From Stictocephala bisonia (lineage: Eukaryota; Arthropoda; Insecta; Hemiptera; Membracidae), in assembly GCA_035578905.1 (NCBI GenBank), contig JAQJVL010000155.1, positions 1,777,501 through 1,841,500 on the forward strand: a DNA stretch of 64,000 bases, read 5' to 3'. The notes beneath the pieces were generated by a model that worked only from the letters and a program-made list of their open reading frames with translations, ran no database searches and had not been told where the DNA came from. A program made the translations under genes and the position numbers. Numbering within the stretch: position 1 is the stretch's first letter; each line of letters opens with the position of its first letter. Shown here piece after piece: positions 23,707 through 36,893 of this stretch.

Positions 23707-24409
23707 TCATCATGACACTTCTCAAGGTGAAGCAAGCCATCGTACGAGATGTTCCAGAGGTCGTTACCGAGCATCGAGCCCTGTGCCGCTCAATCGATGA
23801 TCTCCTTAGTTCTCCTGCCATTTATAATATATTCCTCTTTATTTTTCAATTTATGAAACTAAAGCAATATAAAAACGTATTTTATAACTTTTATAATTCA
23901 TAAACAACCAATCATAAGTTTTTAAGTGACAATACATGCTCGAATTGTTTTAACTCCAAAAAAGCAATACCGTTGAACATTACTTTTTAATCAAATTTTA
24001 GAGTGAACTATGTTAATAAATGAATTTATTTCTCTCTAAAAAATTAATGTATTACCAACTGTAACATCTGAGTATTTTCACTGTTATTATGTTATTACAC
24101 TGTTTACAAATTATCATAATAAAGAATATAAGTTGAAAAAATAAAATGATTTGAAAATATATCGTAAATAAAGTACGTGAAAACTATTTTCGTACTAAGA
24201 TATCGTTTAGGTATTCTATACTCTGCTGAGAAAAAAGTAATGATTTTTTTACAAAAAAGTTAATGATTTTTAATATTCATAGTTTGAAGTGTTATTTTAT
24301 TGAAATATTTCAGTCCTAGATGTTGAAAAGAATGGCGAAAAATAACTTTGTTTACTTTAGGTCATTTCAAACCTTCATTAACAAGAATTACAGTGTGGAG
24401 AACATGTTT

Positions 24410-24413
<4 letters not shown>
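23707..24413. other. AT-rich DNA, no gene seen
   Basis: A 63-codon open frame starts at 23712, directly at the end of the SINE. It has no motif and is not supported. Confidence 0.35.

Positions 24414-24461
<48 letters not shown>
24414..24461. repeat. (TA)n microsatellite
   Basis: An uninterrupted run of about 24 TA dinucleotides. Confidence 0.95.
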
Positions 24462-24467
<6 letters not shown>

Positions 24468-24581
24468 ACTAGAAGTTTAAATAAATATGAACATGTGCTG
24501 GTTTGGTAAAATGTTAACTGTGGTTATTAATAGTTAATTAAAAAAATAGCTAATTAGTTTTATTTGTAAAAATTTTTTAAT

Positions 24582-24815
24582 TATGGTAGGTTTGTTGGTT
24601 AAAGCCCAGCTTCAAAAGCTACAAGTTTTTAGTTCGATCCTAATCACATTCAAAACAAATTCTGAATAAGACTTGAAAACCATCGGCCGTTTATGTGTCA
24701 TTGATTAATGACACTTTTAAGTTGGTCTTAGTTATTGACAAGTACTGAAATTAATCATCTACACTCATCAAGCTCGTTCAAACTTATTTACACCCTTATC
24801 TAGAAGTTTGGACTT
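24582..24815 (+). mobile_element. SINE-C copy, diverged
   Basis: The plus strand shows the tRNA-like head (ggtttgttggttaaagccca and tagttcgatcctaatcac), then cattgattaatgacac and the shared tail, in the family order. Confidence 0.65.
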
Positions 24816-24847
24816 TTAAGAAAGACTACATAAAGTTAACTTCCATA

Positions 24848-25240
24848 GTGGCGCAGTGCTGTAATCCAGATACTTGGTGACAAAGTGTTGTGGAGATGTA
24901 GGCGATGGGTTCTTTGCTACATCCTCTTACAATGTCAAAATAGCGTCTACTAATTGGTTCCTGTCGGTGTGACTACCCTAGAGAAGTGTAGGGTGTCCAT
25001 GTTGAGAGGTAGTCATTGTCCGGATGTTGTGTAGGGAGAGAACTAAGTATCAGATATGTCATTAGCTGAAAATCAAACAGATATTAAGCGGTGATTATAA
25101 GTAAAGCTAAGTAAAGAATAAGTTGAAGTTAGTTAGTAACCACACTAGTCAGGTCATCCACATTCATCCTACAATCATGTAATCATTCATATTCACCTAT
25201 AAATACTCACAAAGTTGTGTCGGTGTCTCATAACTGAGAA
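24848..25240 (+). mobile_element. SINE-B copy
   Basis: The head motif tggcgcagtgctgtaatcca, then gtggagatgtaggcgatgg, ctagagaagtgtagggtg and a tail in attcacctataaatactcac follow the family order. The tggcgcagtgctg start is reminiscent of a Pol III A box, but no clear B box is seen. Confidence 0.7.
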
Positions 25241-27257
25241 TAAAGCAGCTTTTTTTTACAAGATTCAACTAACTATTCATTGGACTCAGAGTATGTTTGG
25301 TTAGACGTAATCAAAACATATGAATTGATACTGACTGTAATAACATCTCAACCGTCTGCTAAATGTGTCATAATTGGACATGATGTATTCAGCAATATGT
25401 AGCTGTCACATATACATTAGACTGTGTTGATTGCTACAGTATTCATGTAGATTTAACGAGATGAAGTTGGCTGCCTGGACAAACAATCTCCTGGCGTCAG
25501 CTGATTGTGATGTCATATTGTGATTCATCCAGATGATGTTCTGGATATAGACAATAGTTCTTTGAGCAATATCAGGTGTACCAAAACACTAATGCGATCA
25601 ATCGAAAATATTGATATTTACGATCATGATTTGACGTAGCTTTGTAGTTATTTATTCTGAAAATTTGTTAAATGCTTGTTGTAAATTGGCTTGTAGAATA
25701 TTCTTGTGTAATACATTTTGGAATCCCCATTATGGTTATTAAAGTGATAACTGATTTTTCAATTGAAGAAGGACTATAAATATTTTTGTTTTCGTTTTCA
25801 GGTCATAGTGTTTTCTGAATAATGACGCTATCAGTAATGTTGTCTTGTTGTTAAAACTTTCCTTTTAAGCCCCGTATTATTTACGCTTATATTTGAAGAT
25901 TTACTGCTTTATATTTTATTCGAAAATGTATTGTTCTTTAATTTTTGTTTATGCTGTATAGCTTATTATAATATGTACTTATTTAAATAGTTTGTTATTC
26001 TAATTCAAATAGTGATCCTATATACCTTAAGAGTTACGTTGCTGTATTTTAATTGTTGCTTGTTATCTTGTCTTCCGAATTTATTTATCATATATTACAT
26101 TTTTGCTTTTTTCCTTCATTCATTGATACGTTCTATCTTCATTACAACTGTATGTGTTCAGTCTGGTATTCATTATTTTTTAAATCCTGACTTTTAAATT
26201 TTTTTTCTTTACATACATACATTTATTGTAAAAAGACGTATTAAAATGAGAACGAATAAAATAATTCTGAACTGGACTTGGTCCATGTAACAATTTGTCT
26301 AATATGTAGTAATTTACATTACCAACCATTATATTTTTTAATTTTTACTTAAAAAATGACTGTGCCTTAGAATGCACTAATCAACTGTAACATTATTATT
26401 TTGGAAGTTGTAAAAACAAATGGACTATATAAAACGATAGTATAATAAAAGTGGTGAGAAACAGCAACAACATTTAGTTTTTAATATTTTAAGCGTCCAA
26501 TATTAAATATCAAGTGAAATTACTGAATAAAATAAGGTCTGTAAAAACCAAACATATTGTTCATTTATAGTCTTTTATATTTTACCCACATTGAGTTTTA
26601 TGAAGTGACTTTTATTCTTAGTCAAGTTCAGAATCTGTCACAACTCGAACTGAGCAAAAATGCTTTAACGGTCCATACAGGATGTGAGCTTATCTTCAAA
26701 CGATCGACTTGGTAGAAGTAGCGAACTCCTCCGTGGGGGCATGTCACAAGATCAACAAGATTAGAGGGAAATGAGCTGGAATGTGAAAACACACGGTAGC
26801 ACTGTAATAAATTTACATGCTGGAGTCTATCACCATTACTTACACTCAACCAAGTCGTGTTACCTGCTAGGCACGGGTACCTCGAGGTGTTCACATTTCT
26901 CAGAGGGAGCATGTCCTACAAGACCAAGCCGCACTGGTAAACAAGCGTACTTGGAAGCACTTGAACTATAAATCTATCACCGGCAACACTCTAGTGCACC
27001 GTCACAACCCCCACCCCTCCACTACCACAGTTTATTGCCATACATGGAACATTATTCCGATGTATGTAATCTGTCTATCAGCCTGCATCCGCCGGTAGCG
27101 CTTGCGTTGTTCACGTTGAACAACATTTTCTTTTAAACTTATTTCTGTGTACGTACTTGATCGCACTATAGGAAGTCTGGCCTTTGGAAGTCACCTTAGG
27201 GATCCATACCCATGTTCTCCCCAGCGACCATGAGCAATAACAGGAGTAATTGGGAAA
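25241..27257. other. No recognised gene
   Basis: Mostly AT-rich. The 26640-27240 part is GC-richer and carries overlapping open frames on both strands (26628-26912 minus, 94 codons; 26771-26971 plus, 66 codons) without a recognised domain. Confidence 0.35.
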
Positions 27258-27480
27258 GCCAGTGGCCGAGTGGTCTAAGGCGTCTGGACTTTAAACCTAA
27301 GTTAGAGTTAGCGCAGGTTGAAATCTTGACCTTGACTGATAGTTTTTATCAGTAATATTCACCTTGTACTGTACTGGTTCTCCCCAATACTCTGTCTGAT
27401 AAGTTCCTTCCACACATCAACTATATTTCGGGAATGGTAGAGTAAGGCTAAAGAGGAACCCGACCTCTCCTAAAAAGTTT
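27258..27480 (+). mobile_element. SINE-like element with tRNA-Leu/Ser-like head
   Basis: gccagtggccgagtggtcta followed by aggcgtctggactttaaacc has the D-arm and anticodon-arm pattern of class II tRNAs (Leu or Ser). A variable-arm-like stretch and a B-box-like caggttgaaatcttgacc come next. The acceptor ends do not pair, the B box has departed from the GGTTC-A-A consensus, and an unrelated body follows up to an AT-rich end at about 27480. It is therefore a tRNA-derived retroposon or pseudogene rather than a working tRNA. It is a single copy in this window. Confidence 0.55.
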
Positions 27481-27878
27481 ATATATATACATATTAATTT
27501 ATTTTTACTACGGCATTTGTATTTTATTTTAACTTTTATATCTGCTGTAAATGAGTTTTATAAGATATGCCTTAGTCTTCCATCTACTTAGTTTGTAAAT
27601 TAACCCTTTATAATGGACAACCTTTTTTATAACCTTATTTGTGTCTTTTGGCTCTTCAGTATTATATATTTTAACACAAAGAAGAAAAACAGAGGCTGTA
27701 TCCAATAGTAGGCACTTGATAGGTGTCAACTAGTTAATTGTCCAGTTCCCCGTCTGGATGAAAGAGACATCACCGTTTTAAGTATCTCCTTTATTCTTGT
27801 ACAAATCCTCAAGAATAGAATAAGTTAATATTACTACACGGTAATTATGATGTACATTGGCGATAAACCATTAGTTTT
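27481..27878. other. AT-rich DNA, no gene seen
   Basis: A 66-codon minus-strand open frame at 27529-27729 carries no motif. Confidence 0.4.
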
Positions 27879-27908
27879 TAATTAGCATAATACGTGTTGG
27901 TATATATA

Positions 27909-28936
27909 CAGTACAACTAAACGTCACACAACACAAATTTATTACAATATAAGCACAAAATGTACAAATACAGGGTGTCCCGTAAGTAACCAGCCAAACT
28001 TCTGTAGGTTAAACAAACAAAAAATGTCATGTGTACAAATCGTCTATCTCGCTCCATTATCCGGCTATCTGTCCGTATGTGTTTTTTAATAAAAACTTAA
28101 TATCTCAAAATTTATTTAAGATAAAACCATGAAAATTGGTATTAATGTTGATCTTTACAGTATCCATGTACTATTTAAATTTCAGTTTTTTACAACAATC
28201 TTTTTCAAAATGGCGGCCATTTTAAATTTTTAAAGCCAAATATCTTAATAACCTTAAATTTTACTAAAAACTTATTAGTTACACAAACGTTTAAGAATTT
28301 ATTTCTATAAATAATTATATAAAAAGTTTTAAGATTGAACAACTATTAACTGAGAAATTACAATTTTTATCAAATTTGAAAACTAAAGTTTTCAATTTTA
28401 TTAATATCAAGCATATTTTTATTTGATAAAAATTGTAATTTCTCTGTTAATAGTTGTTCAATCTTAAAACTTTTTATATAATTATTTATAGAAATAAATT
28501 CTTAAACTTTTTTGTAACCTACAAGTTTATAGTAAAATTTAAGGTTATTAAGATATTTAGCTTTAAACATTTAAAATGGCCGCCATTTTGAAAAAGATTG
28601 TTGTAAAAAACTGAAATTTAAATAGTACATGGATACTGTAAAGATCAACATTCATACCAATTTTCATGGTTTTATCTTAAATAACCTTTGAGATATTAAG
28701 TTCTTAGTAAAAAATACATACAGACAGATAGCCGGATAATGGAGCGAGATAGACGATTTGTACACATGAACTTTTTTGTTTGTTTTAACCCAAGGAATGA
28801 CCTCCAGAAGTTTGGCTGGTTATTTACGGGACACCCTGTATATTACAATACAATACAATACTTGTATTGTAATATATTTGTACATTTTGTGCTTATATTG
28901 TAATAAATTTGTGTTGTGTGACGTTTAGTTGTACTG
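27909..28936 (+). mobile_element. Foldback MITE family F, copy 3, with nested element
   Basis: The termini cagtacaactaaacgtcac and its reverse complement are flanked by TA on each side (27907-27908 and 28937-28938). The MITE is split at its inner tgtacaaata by the foldback element at 27971-28838. The upstream bases 27879-27908 (attagcataatacgtgttgg) are shared with copies 1 and 2. Confidence 0.85.
27971..28838. mobile_element. 868-bp foldback element with CAGGGTG ends, nested in MITE F
   Basis: Its two arms of about 405 and 418 bp are reverse complements (27971-28375 and 28421-28838) around a 45-bp centre. It begins cagggtgtcccgtaa and ends with ttacgggacaccctg. TA occurs on both sides (27969-27970 and 28839-28840). 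Removing the element plus one TA restores acaaatatattacaat, which is exactly the sequence of other F copies, so the insertion site and TA duplication are proven inside this window. It has no coding capacity. The CAGGGTG end matches the right end of the mariner-like element at 8960. Confidence 0.9.
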
Positions 28937-28938
28937 TA

Positions 28939-29924
28939 TAAACCATTACAGATTGCCACTGAAGCGTTCACTGCAACCATAAGAAAGCCAACTCTGTCTT
29001 TTTGTTCTCTCTGATCTTATATACACCGCTAATATGACTATTTAAATGTAATATAATTACATTTAGGATTATTTAAAAAACATTATATCATAAAGAGATG
29101 CAACAAAGCTAAACTAAAGTATTTTAAATTATGGAAATACAAGTTTATAAATTAATAGTACCCTGTTAATCCGCTATTTGATCAATGAAAATATGTACAT
29201 TAAAACAGCGATTTATAACTTTCGATGCGATTTTTCACAAATACACTAACATATAATGTGTTAAATATAAATTATAACATACGTAGATCAATGCTTGCCA
29301 TTGACACAAAACCACATAAAAAAGCTTTCAGATAGTTTGAAATGACGAGCAGTAAACAAAGTATCGTCACTTTGACAAGTCATTCACTATCGAGTGTGTA
29401 AGAATCGATTGGCGATAACAATCCAGTGAAGTGCGTACTTCAAACTATATTTGACGAATTTATTGAGTTAAAAATCGAATGTAACACCCTTCTATTGTTT
29501 TATTCTATGGGTGGATTTAATTCGTGCTGATAAACTACGTAAAGTAATTAAATTGTAATCCAACTGCTGTTGGCTATTAATTTAATATATCAGGGTGAAA
29601 AAACTTAAATGTTAAATCTTAAATATGCGATCTTTTGTTATATGTTTTTGCAGGGTTTAAGATGAAATGATTGAACATTTCCTTTTATTTCAGCTGAAAC
29701 CAATGAAATAAAGTCCATTACGCAAGTTGAGCAAAATTTCCTAATCTAAGGAGGATTTTGCAAATAAGTTGCTTTCTCTTTTTCGTAGTGTACATACTTT
29801 AGATTAGATAAAACACATGCTTAACTGGCTATGAAAACATTACCGAAAACAACAGCGTGACGATTAGATTCACTAGAAAGAAGATTTTGCTGCAAAGCTA
29901 GATCCACCTGGTTTTGTTATGGGT
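28939..29924. other. AT-rich DNA, no gene seen
   Basis: No repeat or gene is recognised. Confidence 0.4.
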
Positions 29925-30175
29925 TAGTCGGTAACGAGGTTAGTAAAACCTCTGCTTCTTAACATTCTTCTCCAGTACAGTCGAGCCTCCGATCCTCTTC
30001 TAGTGTTGATTTTAAAACTACTTGCAAATCTGTCAACTATCAGAAGACCGGTTGTCGTTTGTTCGTCCGTCCTCAAACAGTTGTGTGATCTGAACAGTCG
30101 TGGCAGTTGACTCTCCTTCTCGGCTTGACTACCAGGTAGCGCATTATTAGTAGCTGAAGCACGCATTTAGCACTT
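29925..30175 (+). repeat. Dispersed repeat family D, copy 1
   Basis: Shares aactatcagaagacc and an upstream ttgattttaaaactacttgc segment with 51120-51225, and shares ttgactctccttctcggctt and gactaccaggtag with 48750-49030. A tail like aaattgataaataaagctgt at 30410-30440 recurs at about 48990. An 80-codon minus-strand open frame across it is not supported as a gene. Confidence 0.6.
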
Positions 30176-30539
30176 GAACATTACTACACTTTATAACGTT
30201 TTAAGCTTACATTTTTTTATATCTGTATTTTAAAATTTAACGTGATTTATAGGACTTGTGCCCTCTGCGATTACATTTTTGCGAGATGGTTTTGGTTAAT
30301 TTTATAAATATTAAATTAAAACAAAATTAAATCAAATGATACAATTAAAATCTGATCTCAGGGGGCAGCAGTCAGTTATTTTCTCTTTCCAAAAACGGCA
30401 ATTTTAAAACTATAAATTGATAAATAAAGCTGTATTTTTTAAAAATTAACATTGACCTTGTAGAGCCAAACCTAATATAGTAGCAGGTGTAGCTGACTTT
30501 AAGCTAAATTTGATAACAATTGGAGTCTTAGTAAATTTT

Positions 30540-30706
30540 TAAAGGGATCAGCTGATCATTTGTCAATAAGCATATGTCAATTAATAGAACTTTCTAAAGT
30601 ACACACGGTCTTAGTTTTCGACCAATTACTACATTACCTCATATATCACACTCATTAGAAATCAATATTCTCCCATATCTTTATTATTGGCATCTTATTA
30701 TTAAAT
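30540..30706 (+). mobile_element. SINE-C copy, diverged, head missing
   Basis: gatcagctgatcatttgtca, then tcaattaatagaactttcta, ttactacattacctcatat and ttattggcatcttatt follow the family 3' part in plus orientation. Confidence 0.6.
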
Positions 30707-33700
30707 ATAACTAAAGGTCCATACTATAAATTAAAGTGTAAGTAGACTTTGCATAATGTTTATTAACTGCATAATGTGTGCTATTGTGTACAGTCGGGGT
30801 GTACCGTTATCAGACGTATTAGTGATTTTAAAGCGTTAAATTAAATATTAAAAAATTATCTTATGGTTTTTATAAATGATAAAATTATGGAAACTTTTTG
30901 ATGGCATTGAACTAATATTAAGTCCAGTTAGCTGAAACAGCCACAGACCTAACTCAGAACAGAAACCTAAACTCAGAAACTAAAACAGAAAACCTTAACT
31001 CATAACCATATTGCTGTACTGTCCATATGGTGATGACTAATAATAACCTGATAATAATCTATGAGTGTATTTCAATATTTTATATTCAAGCTAATATTAA
31101 AAAATAAGTTTTTGCTCAACTTGAGGGGCAATAATTGTTAAATATGGGAATTGGGATTTATATATTTATTACAATTATGAGTAATGTAAGTATTTGGTAA
31201 AATTTTCATTCTTTTGGTGTCTGTATTTTGATTAATTATAAGTTAATGATTTCTCATTTGTTGATAGGTTTTTAATTGCTATGCTTAAGTGTTGTTAAGT
31301 GTTCAAATATTTACTTTCCTGATTATTAGGTTATTTATTGCACACAGCCAAGAATATAATTAGTATTTAGCTACTGTTAGTCATAATTAATTAAGTACTA
31401 TCTTTACTTATTATAATTTATATTTAATATATATTTTAATCAACTATCACCCTTTCCTAAGTATATATGTGTTAGAGTATTAGATAATATTCCCAATATG
31501 TAATAACTATTTTAAGGTAATTTGTTTTATACTGTTTAGAAGCATAAAATGAATGGAAAAAGTATGTTTATATTTTGCTGTTATTTTAAAATTACATTAA
31601 AACTAGAGCTTACTTACGACTAAAGGCTAATTCTTGATTTATTATGGAGGGAAAATATAACAAAACATTTTCAAGAATCCAAAAAAGTTAAATACAGGTT
31701 TTGTTTACTTTATTACAACATTAATAATGAACTTTATTTATTGTCAATAAATACAAATGATTGTGACATCTCCGAATAAACATGTTTTTAACTACTGAAA
31801 AGACTCCGCACCTCTCTATAAAACGTTGATAAACCTTCAAAGAACAGCTGATAGTGACAAGATTGTTTGTATTTGTAATTAGATTGACTCTAATTAGAAT
31901 TAAATCCTTTGTAAATTACGACACTGAGGCTGAATTTTATGACTCTGCAACTTCAGTACTTTTAATAATTAATTACTAACTAGAGCAGGATTATCTGCAC
32001 CCCAAATAAAAACGTAATGTATCTCAATAAAAGAGAATGAATCCCGACATTTATTGCAACATAAAACCAATTCCAGCTCAAACAAACGAGTTTCATTTAT
32101 GATCTTTGTAAATTACATCCACCAGAGACCTCAAAACGCTCTTGCTTCCCGGAGATGGTTCATTGCCAAGTCTTCTCAGTACGATGGGCAACTTCATTAA
32201 ACTACTTCATTAAACTAGGAATAACGTTTTATGGTTATCATGAAACTTAAGCTCCTCCAAGAATGCCTGAAAAAATCGGCAAATGTGGAAATCATTAAAC
32301 AAATTTTTCACATAAAAGTTTTTCAATTATTGTATTATAATTACAGATAAACTTAAGAAACATAATTTATTTCAGCATTAAGTTACAAGAAAGTTCATCG
32401 GCCCAAGTTAAACAATTGAAAGAATGCCTCATTTTACAAAGTGAGGTTAGGGCTAAGTAGCCCTCTCTAAAATTAACCTGACGACTAACGGCGTGACGTG
32501 ATTTCCGTTTTATCGACATTATATCTTCTACATAAGGTGTCAGTCAATATAAAAAACTTGATGAACTGTATAAGTCTGACGTAATTTTTATTTGAATAAA
32601 TCCAAGATGGCCATTAATGAAAAATTAGAGCCTTAAGTTGGATCGTGTTAAAAATAATATTTATATTACAAATGGTTTATTTATTTTACTAACAAAGAAT
32701 TACTTATAGTTCACTAGGAAGTAGTCTTCCTGAACATCTAGCCCGTCTACAGAACAACCAGACTTCAGCGTCTCGTTCAGAATGAAATTTGGTCCAAATT
32801 TTGGTCATCCGTATCATTTTAAAATTACCTTTCCTCATTATGCTTGCTGTTTCAGTAACCGTGTAACTGCATTTAGGCTAAAATACTAACTCTGAATAAC
32901 AATTAATGCACCTGATTGAAGCTTAAATTGTTTACATTAAATGGAAAAGTTTTAAAATATCTACTTCACCTGTCAATGAAATGTTATTTCTTACAAACTC
33001 GAGCTTCACTCTAAATGAACGTTCTTGTCCTAAGGACGAATTTCATGTTATTAAAACAATGTTTCATTTTATATTATTATTTAGAATTCCATTTATAAAT
33101 ATATTTCTGTTAATATCATCTTCATTGAAAGGTAATTAATTTTTTGGAAAACAACGACAAATAATCATTTCATTTCAACTAACTGGAGTTGAATACGCTT
33201 CTGAAGAACCAAAGGAAACTTTAGATCATTGATGTAGAAACCAATTCAACACACGCAACTCAATCACTAGGCGGGAAAGTAAAAACGTTGACATAAAAGT
33301 AATATTTGGATTCATCAGAGATAAATTGTTTACGGTTTCATTATTTTTATATTTGTAGTTAATTTTTTCCAAGAATAAATATATGTTCAAAGATTTGTAT
33401 GTAAAATGTTAAAACAGACTACATTAGGTAAGGCAAAATGCACAGTAACATGTAATATGGATTTTATTTTTATCCAACTGGAATGTTTTTGACGGCAGAA
33501 ACTAGTTTTGGAGACAATGTAACAAAAGTATTAACCTATTTTATTTAAACTTTATATTACAGATAATTATTTATATAACAACTGTCTATTATTTTTTAAA
33601 GGTTCGAATGAGAATATTTTATTTATTCCTATCACAATTTTGTAGTAGTTAAGACATAAACATTTTACGATTTAACAGCTACCATTTTATATTTGATACA

Positions 33701-35074
33701 TGGTTACCTGCCTTTCTACTTAATTAAAGCCTCAGTATAGAAAAGACATTGCAATAATTATAAAACAGCTATCACGGTACATCTTTTATGACTTATCGTC
33801 TGATATTAATTACTGTTTTCTATAAATGTCATCTCCAGTAAAACGTAAAGGGCCATTTAAAATTATAAAGTAATTACTGGAGAAATTAATAGGTTAGTAA
33901 AATAACTATTTAGTTGATGCTCTCTTTTCATTTTCAATAAATAAGATAGTTGAGAAAACCTGAGATAATTTTTGAATAAAAAAATATAGATAACTCCCTT
34001 TAAAAACCCAGTATCTATGAAACAACATTCATAGATTTGTATCTATTCACCACATCAATTATTGGTGGTTATTAATAGATAATGAGACGATTTCATAAAA
34101 CCATTAGGAAAACCTGACAACTATAAAAACGTATCACATATAATCAAAATTCTGGAGTTTTTGAAATGCACACAAACATTTATTGTTATTATTTGTTACT
34201 TAATATTTTACAAAACAAGCATTGTAAGTCAACCTTACAGAATGATAGCGTTTTAGTGTAACCTGTTTTTTGGTAATTGTTATGTTACGACAGACAACGG
34301 AACGTACAATTATCCAAATGGCAGTTTTGAGTATGCGTGCGATTTAAACCAGCCGTAAACATCTTAATGTACTGAAAGGGAGACCATTAAGCACTCACCG
34401 CTGGGGGAGAGTTAATTGCATTGCGGGTTAAACAAGTGGCCCATAATAACAGGTGTCAGGTTGATCACAGCTTGCCCTTACTTGGCGCGCATTACACTTC
34501 CCCATTCTGTGCACGAGTTTATGGCTAATAAAAATTTATAATAACATATAGAAGGTATAACAGAAGGAACATTTTTCAAGCATAATAAACTGCTTGGCTC
34601 TTTGTTATATATGGTAACTAGTCGTTGTAATAAATTTAAGGACTGAACAAAATTAATTTAACAAAGAAAGGAGGTCTTATTTTAGTCATAAATGAAACTA
34701 AATTGTGTGTAGAGGAGAGAGAATGTCTACTTATCCCACCACAGTTCCCCTCCAGTGGCAGTGAGCTGCAAGTCACGTACAAAAATGATTGTAAATTATT
34801 TTAACTGTGGTTAGGACACATTTAACTAAGGTTGGTGAAACTGACAATTACTCTAGCATTTAAACCATTAAGAATACTTCAATACAACTCTACTGATTAA
34901 ACAGAACATGAGCGGGGGACAAATTCGGCCGCACATGCGCTGTTCGCAGGCCATCAACCTAGGATTGTCATGGCTACGATACTAAGATGATTTCCAAACT
35001 ACCACCATTGACTAGATAGGTGGCCTACGTGACAATTGAGTCAATTTCACCAATAAATTCAACTAAATGCGATG
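30707..35074. other. Long featureless AT-rich stretch
   Basis: More than 4 kb without a supported gene or a recognised repeat. The only contrasting block is about 34330-34520, which is GC-richer and carries short motifs such as ttaagcactc, caagtgg and caggtg; no open frame crosses it. Confidence 0.4.
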
Positions 35075-35235
35075 TACTACTGTACTTCAGCTACTTGGAT
35101 GCTAAATGATTTGCAAAATTTAGGTGATTCACTGCTCCTAATCCTCTTAACACAAAAATGGCGTCCGCTCAATGGTTACCAACGAAATTGGTACTACTAG
35201 AGGATTTTAATGTGCCATTGTGGTAGAATTATGAC
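35075..35235 (+). mobile_element. SINE-B copy, 3' truncated
   Basis: The head motif cttcagctacttggatgcta, then aggtgattcactgctcctaa, gctcaatggttaccaacga and ggtactactagagga are seen; the rest of the family sequence is absent. Confidence 0.6.
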
Positions 35236-35474
35236 AAAGAGAAACGGAAACTTAAAATATAGCATCTTATGGCTGAAAAGGTGTATCTATTATGTACAGC
35301 TGGGCGAAAGGGTTACCACCACCATAAGTGTATAGATGGGTGGGAAGGTTATCACAAACGAATATGTATAGGTGGGCTTGTATCTATGTTATGATAAATT
35401 TAAGGACCAATTACGATAGAAAACAGCGTATATGCCTTCTTTTGATTTCGATAGCTGGAAAATTAAAATTTATT

Positions 35475-35633
35475 TGCCAGCGTGGTGGCTCAGTGGTTAA
35501 GGCTTCGGACTGTGGGAGGCAATTTTCAAGGTTCGAATCCCCACTGAGCCAACGGTCGTTACTTCACTCGTTGAATAAAGTACACACACAGGCCTGCAGT
35601 GAACTGGCGAATAAAGTTTTTCTAAAAAAATTA
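35475..35633 (+). mobile_element. SINE-A copy 4, best-preserved
   Basis: It starts tgccagcgtggtggctcagt with a Pol III A-box-like tggctcagtggttaaggc. A 12-base B-box-like block, aaggttcgaatcccc, lies about 30 bases on. The tRNA-unrelated body (cgttgaataaagtacacaca, then cctgcagtgaactggcgaat) and A-rich end follow. The body matches the other SINE-A copies. A 107-codon open frame passing through it (35328-35651) is not a gene. Confidence 0.9.
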
Positions 35634-36668
35634 AATTATTTAATAATCTAGAATCAATGTAGTTTATTGAGTTTCTATTAATTATTTATTTTATTTGTGA
35701 TACACCTAGCAAGTTTCAAATGTTTCTTTGTGACAAATTTGTAATTAGTAGTCTGAGAAGTGGTGGGATATATCTTACTTGTACACCAGACAAGACTGAT
35801 TGCATCTCATGACAAGGAGACTAAGGAGCTTGGTTGATGAGAATTAATTGTGCTATGACCTCCACTGTTTCTTGCGTCTTTTTCCTAACATCTGCATTTT
35901 GTATCCGTTCAGGATAGGAAGATATGGAAACATATAGCAACGTATGAAAAAAAATGTATGTTGATAATGTTAATAATTTTAAAGGTTTTTAGTTTTTCGA
36001 GACTGGAAGGGCAGAGTTGTTAGTTTGAGAAGTTCAAAAGAGATGAAAAGTCTGATAATAATTCAGTTATCTGTGGAAGGGTTCATCACAAAGATTGCCC
36101 TTGTTGACCACGAGAAATCCTCATCACCTCATAGCTCTGCCACAAAAAACAAAAAATAAATAAATAAAAACAACAAAATGTCTTATGGGATTACTTTGCC
36201 TTCTTTTTCTATACAGTCGGTGGAACACTATAGATGAAAAATGTCTAAAAATAACTGTAACTAATTGTTATTAATGACAAGAGAATTGATCGCATTTATA
36301 GCATCCAAAATCAACAATACCATCTCAAGTCTAATATCTCACTAGATAATTTATATACACCATGACACTTTTTATGTATCACACAAAAGTGAGGTTACGT
36401 TTGACTCACAAATTATCATTTCATCTTACTTTTTGGAGCCATCACATATATGTATAGCAGTTTTCTTCAATAAATTTACCGATAAAATGTTTCCATTTTC
36501 TTTTCTTTACGGTGTCCAATAATATTTAAAGCGTTTACTTATTATTATTCAGAGTAATTTAAATAAAATAAAATTTAATGATATGATTAGTTTTGTTTAA
36601 TAACAGCTGATTTCAATTACAGCTCCAAACTATAGTAAATATATATATTTAGCTATTTGATTGCTTAA

Positions 36669-36670
<2 letters not shown>
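35634..36670. other. AT-rich DNA, no gene seen
   Basis: No feature is recognised up to the TA run that borders the PLE foldback. Confidence 0.4.
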
Positions 36671-36708
<38 letters not shown>

Positions 36709-36742
36709 GAACTACACTTAGCAATCTTTTCTTGATTTTTTA

Positions 36743-36790
36743 ATGTTTAAAATCGATTTCGGTCTCGAAAGACCATCATCAGTTTAACAT
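36743..36790 (-). ncRNA. Hammerhead-ribozyme-like motif, left PLE arm
   Basis: Exact reverse-complement copy of the motif at 37881-37928. See that entry for the fold. Confidence 0.55.
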
Positions 36791-36893
36791 AGAATACAAA
36801 TAGGGTTATAAATATATCTTTAGAATAATTAATTTAACAGCTGATATTATAAAAATTTAAATAAAAATGTAGATAGATAAGTTGTAGATCTTG

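Noticed and set aside
27258..27345. Functional tRNA-Leu or tRNA-Ser gene
   Set aside because: The acceptor stem does not pair and the B box is degraded; an extra body follows as in a SINE.
29924..30166. 80-codon minus-strand frame
   Set aside because: It lies in dispersed repeat D, whose other copies do not keep the frame.
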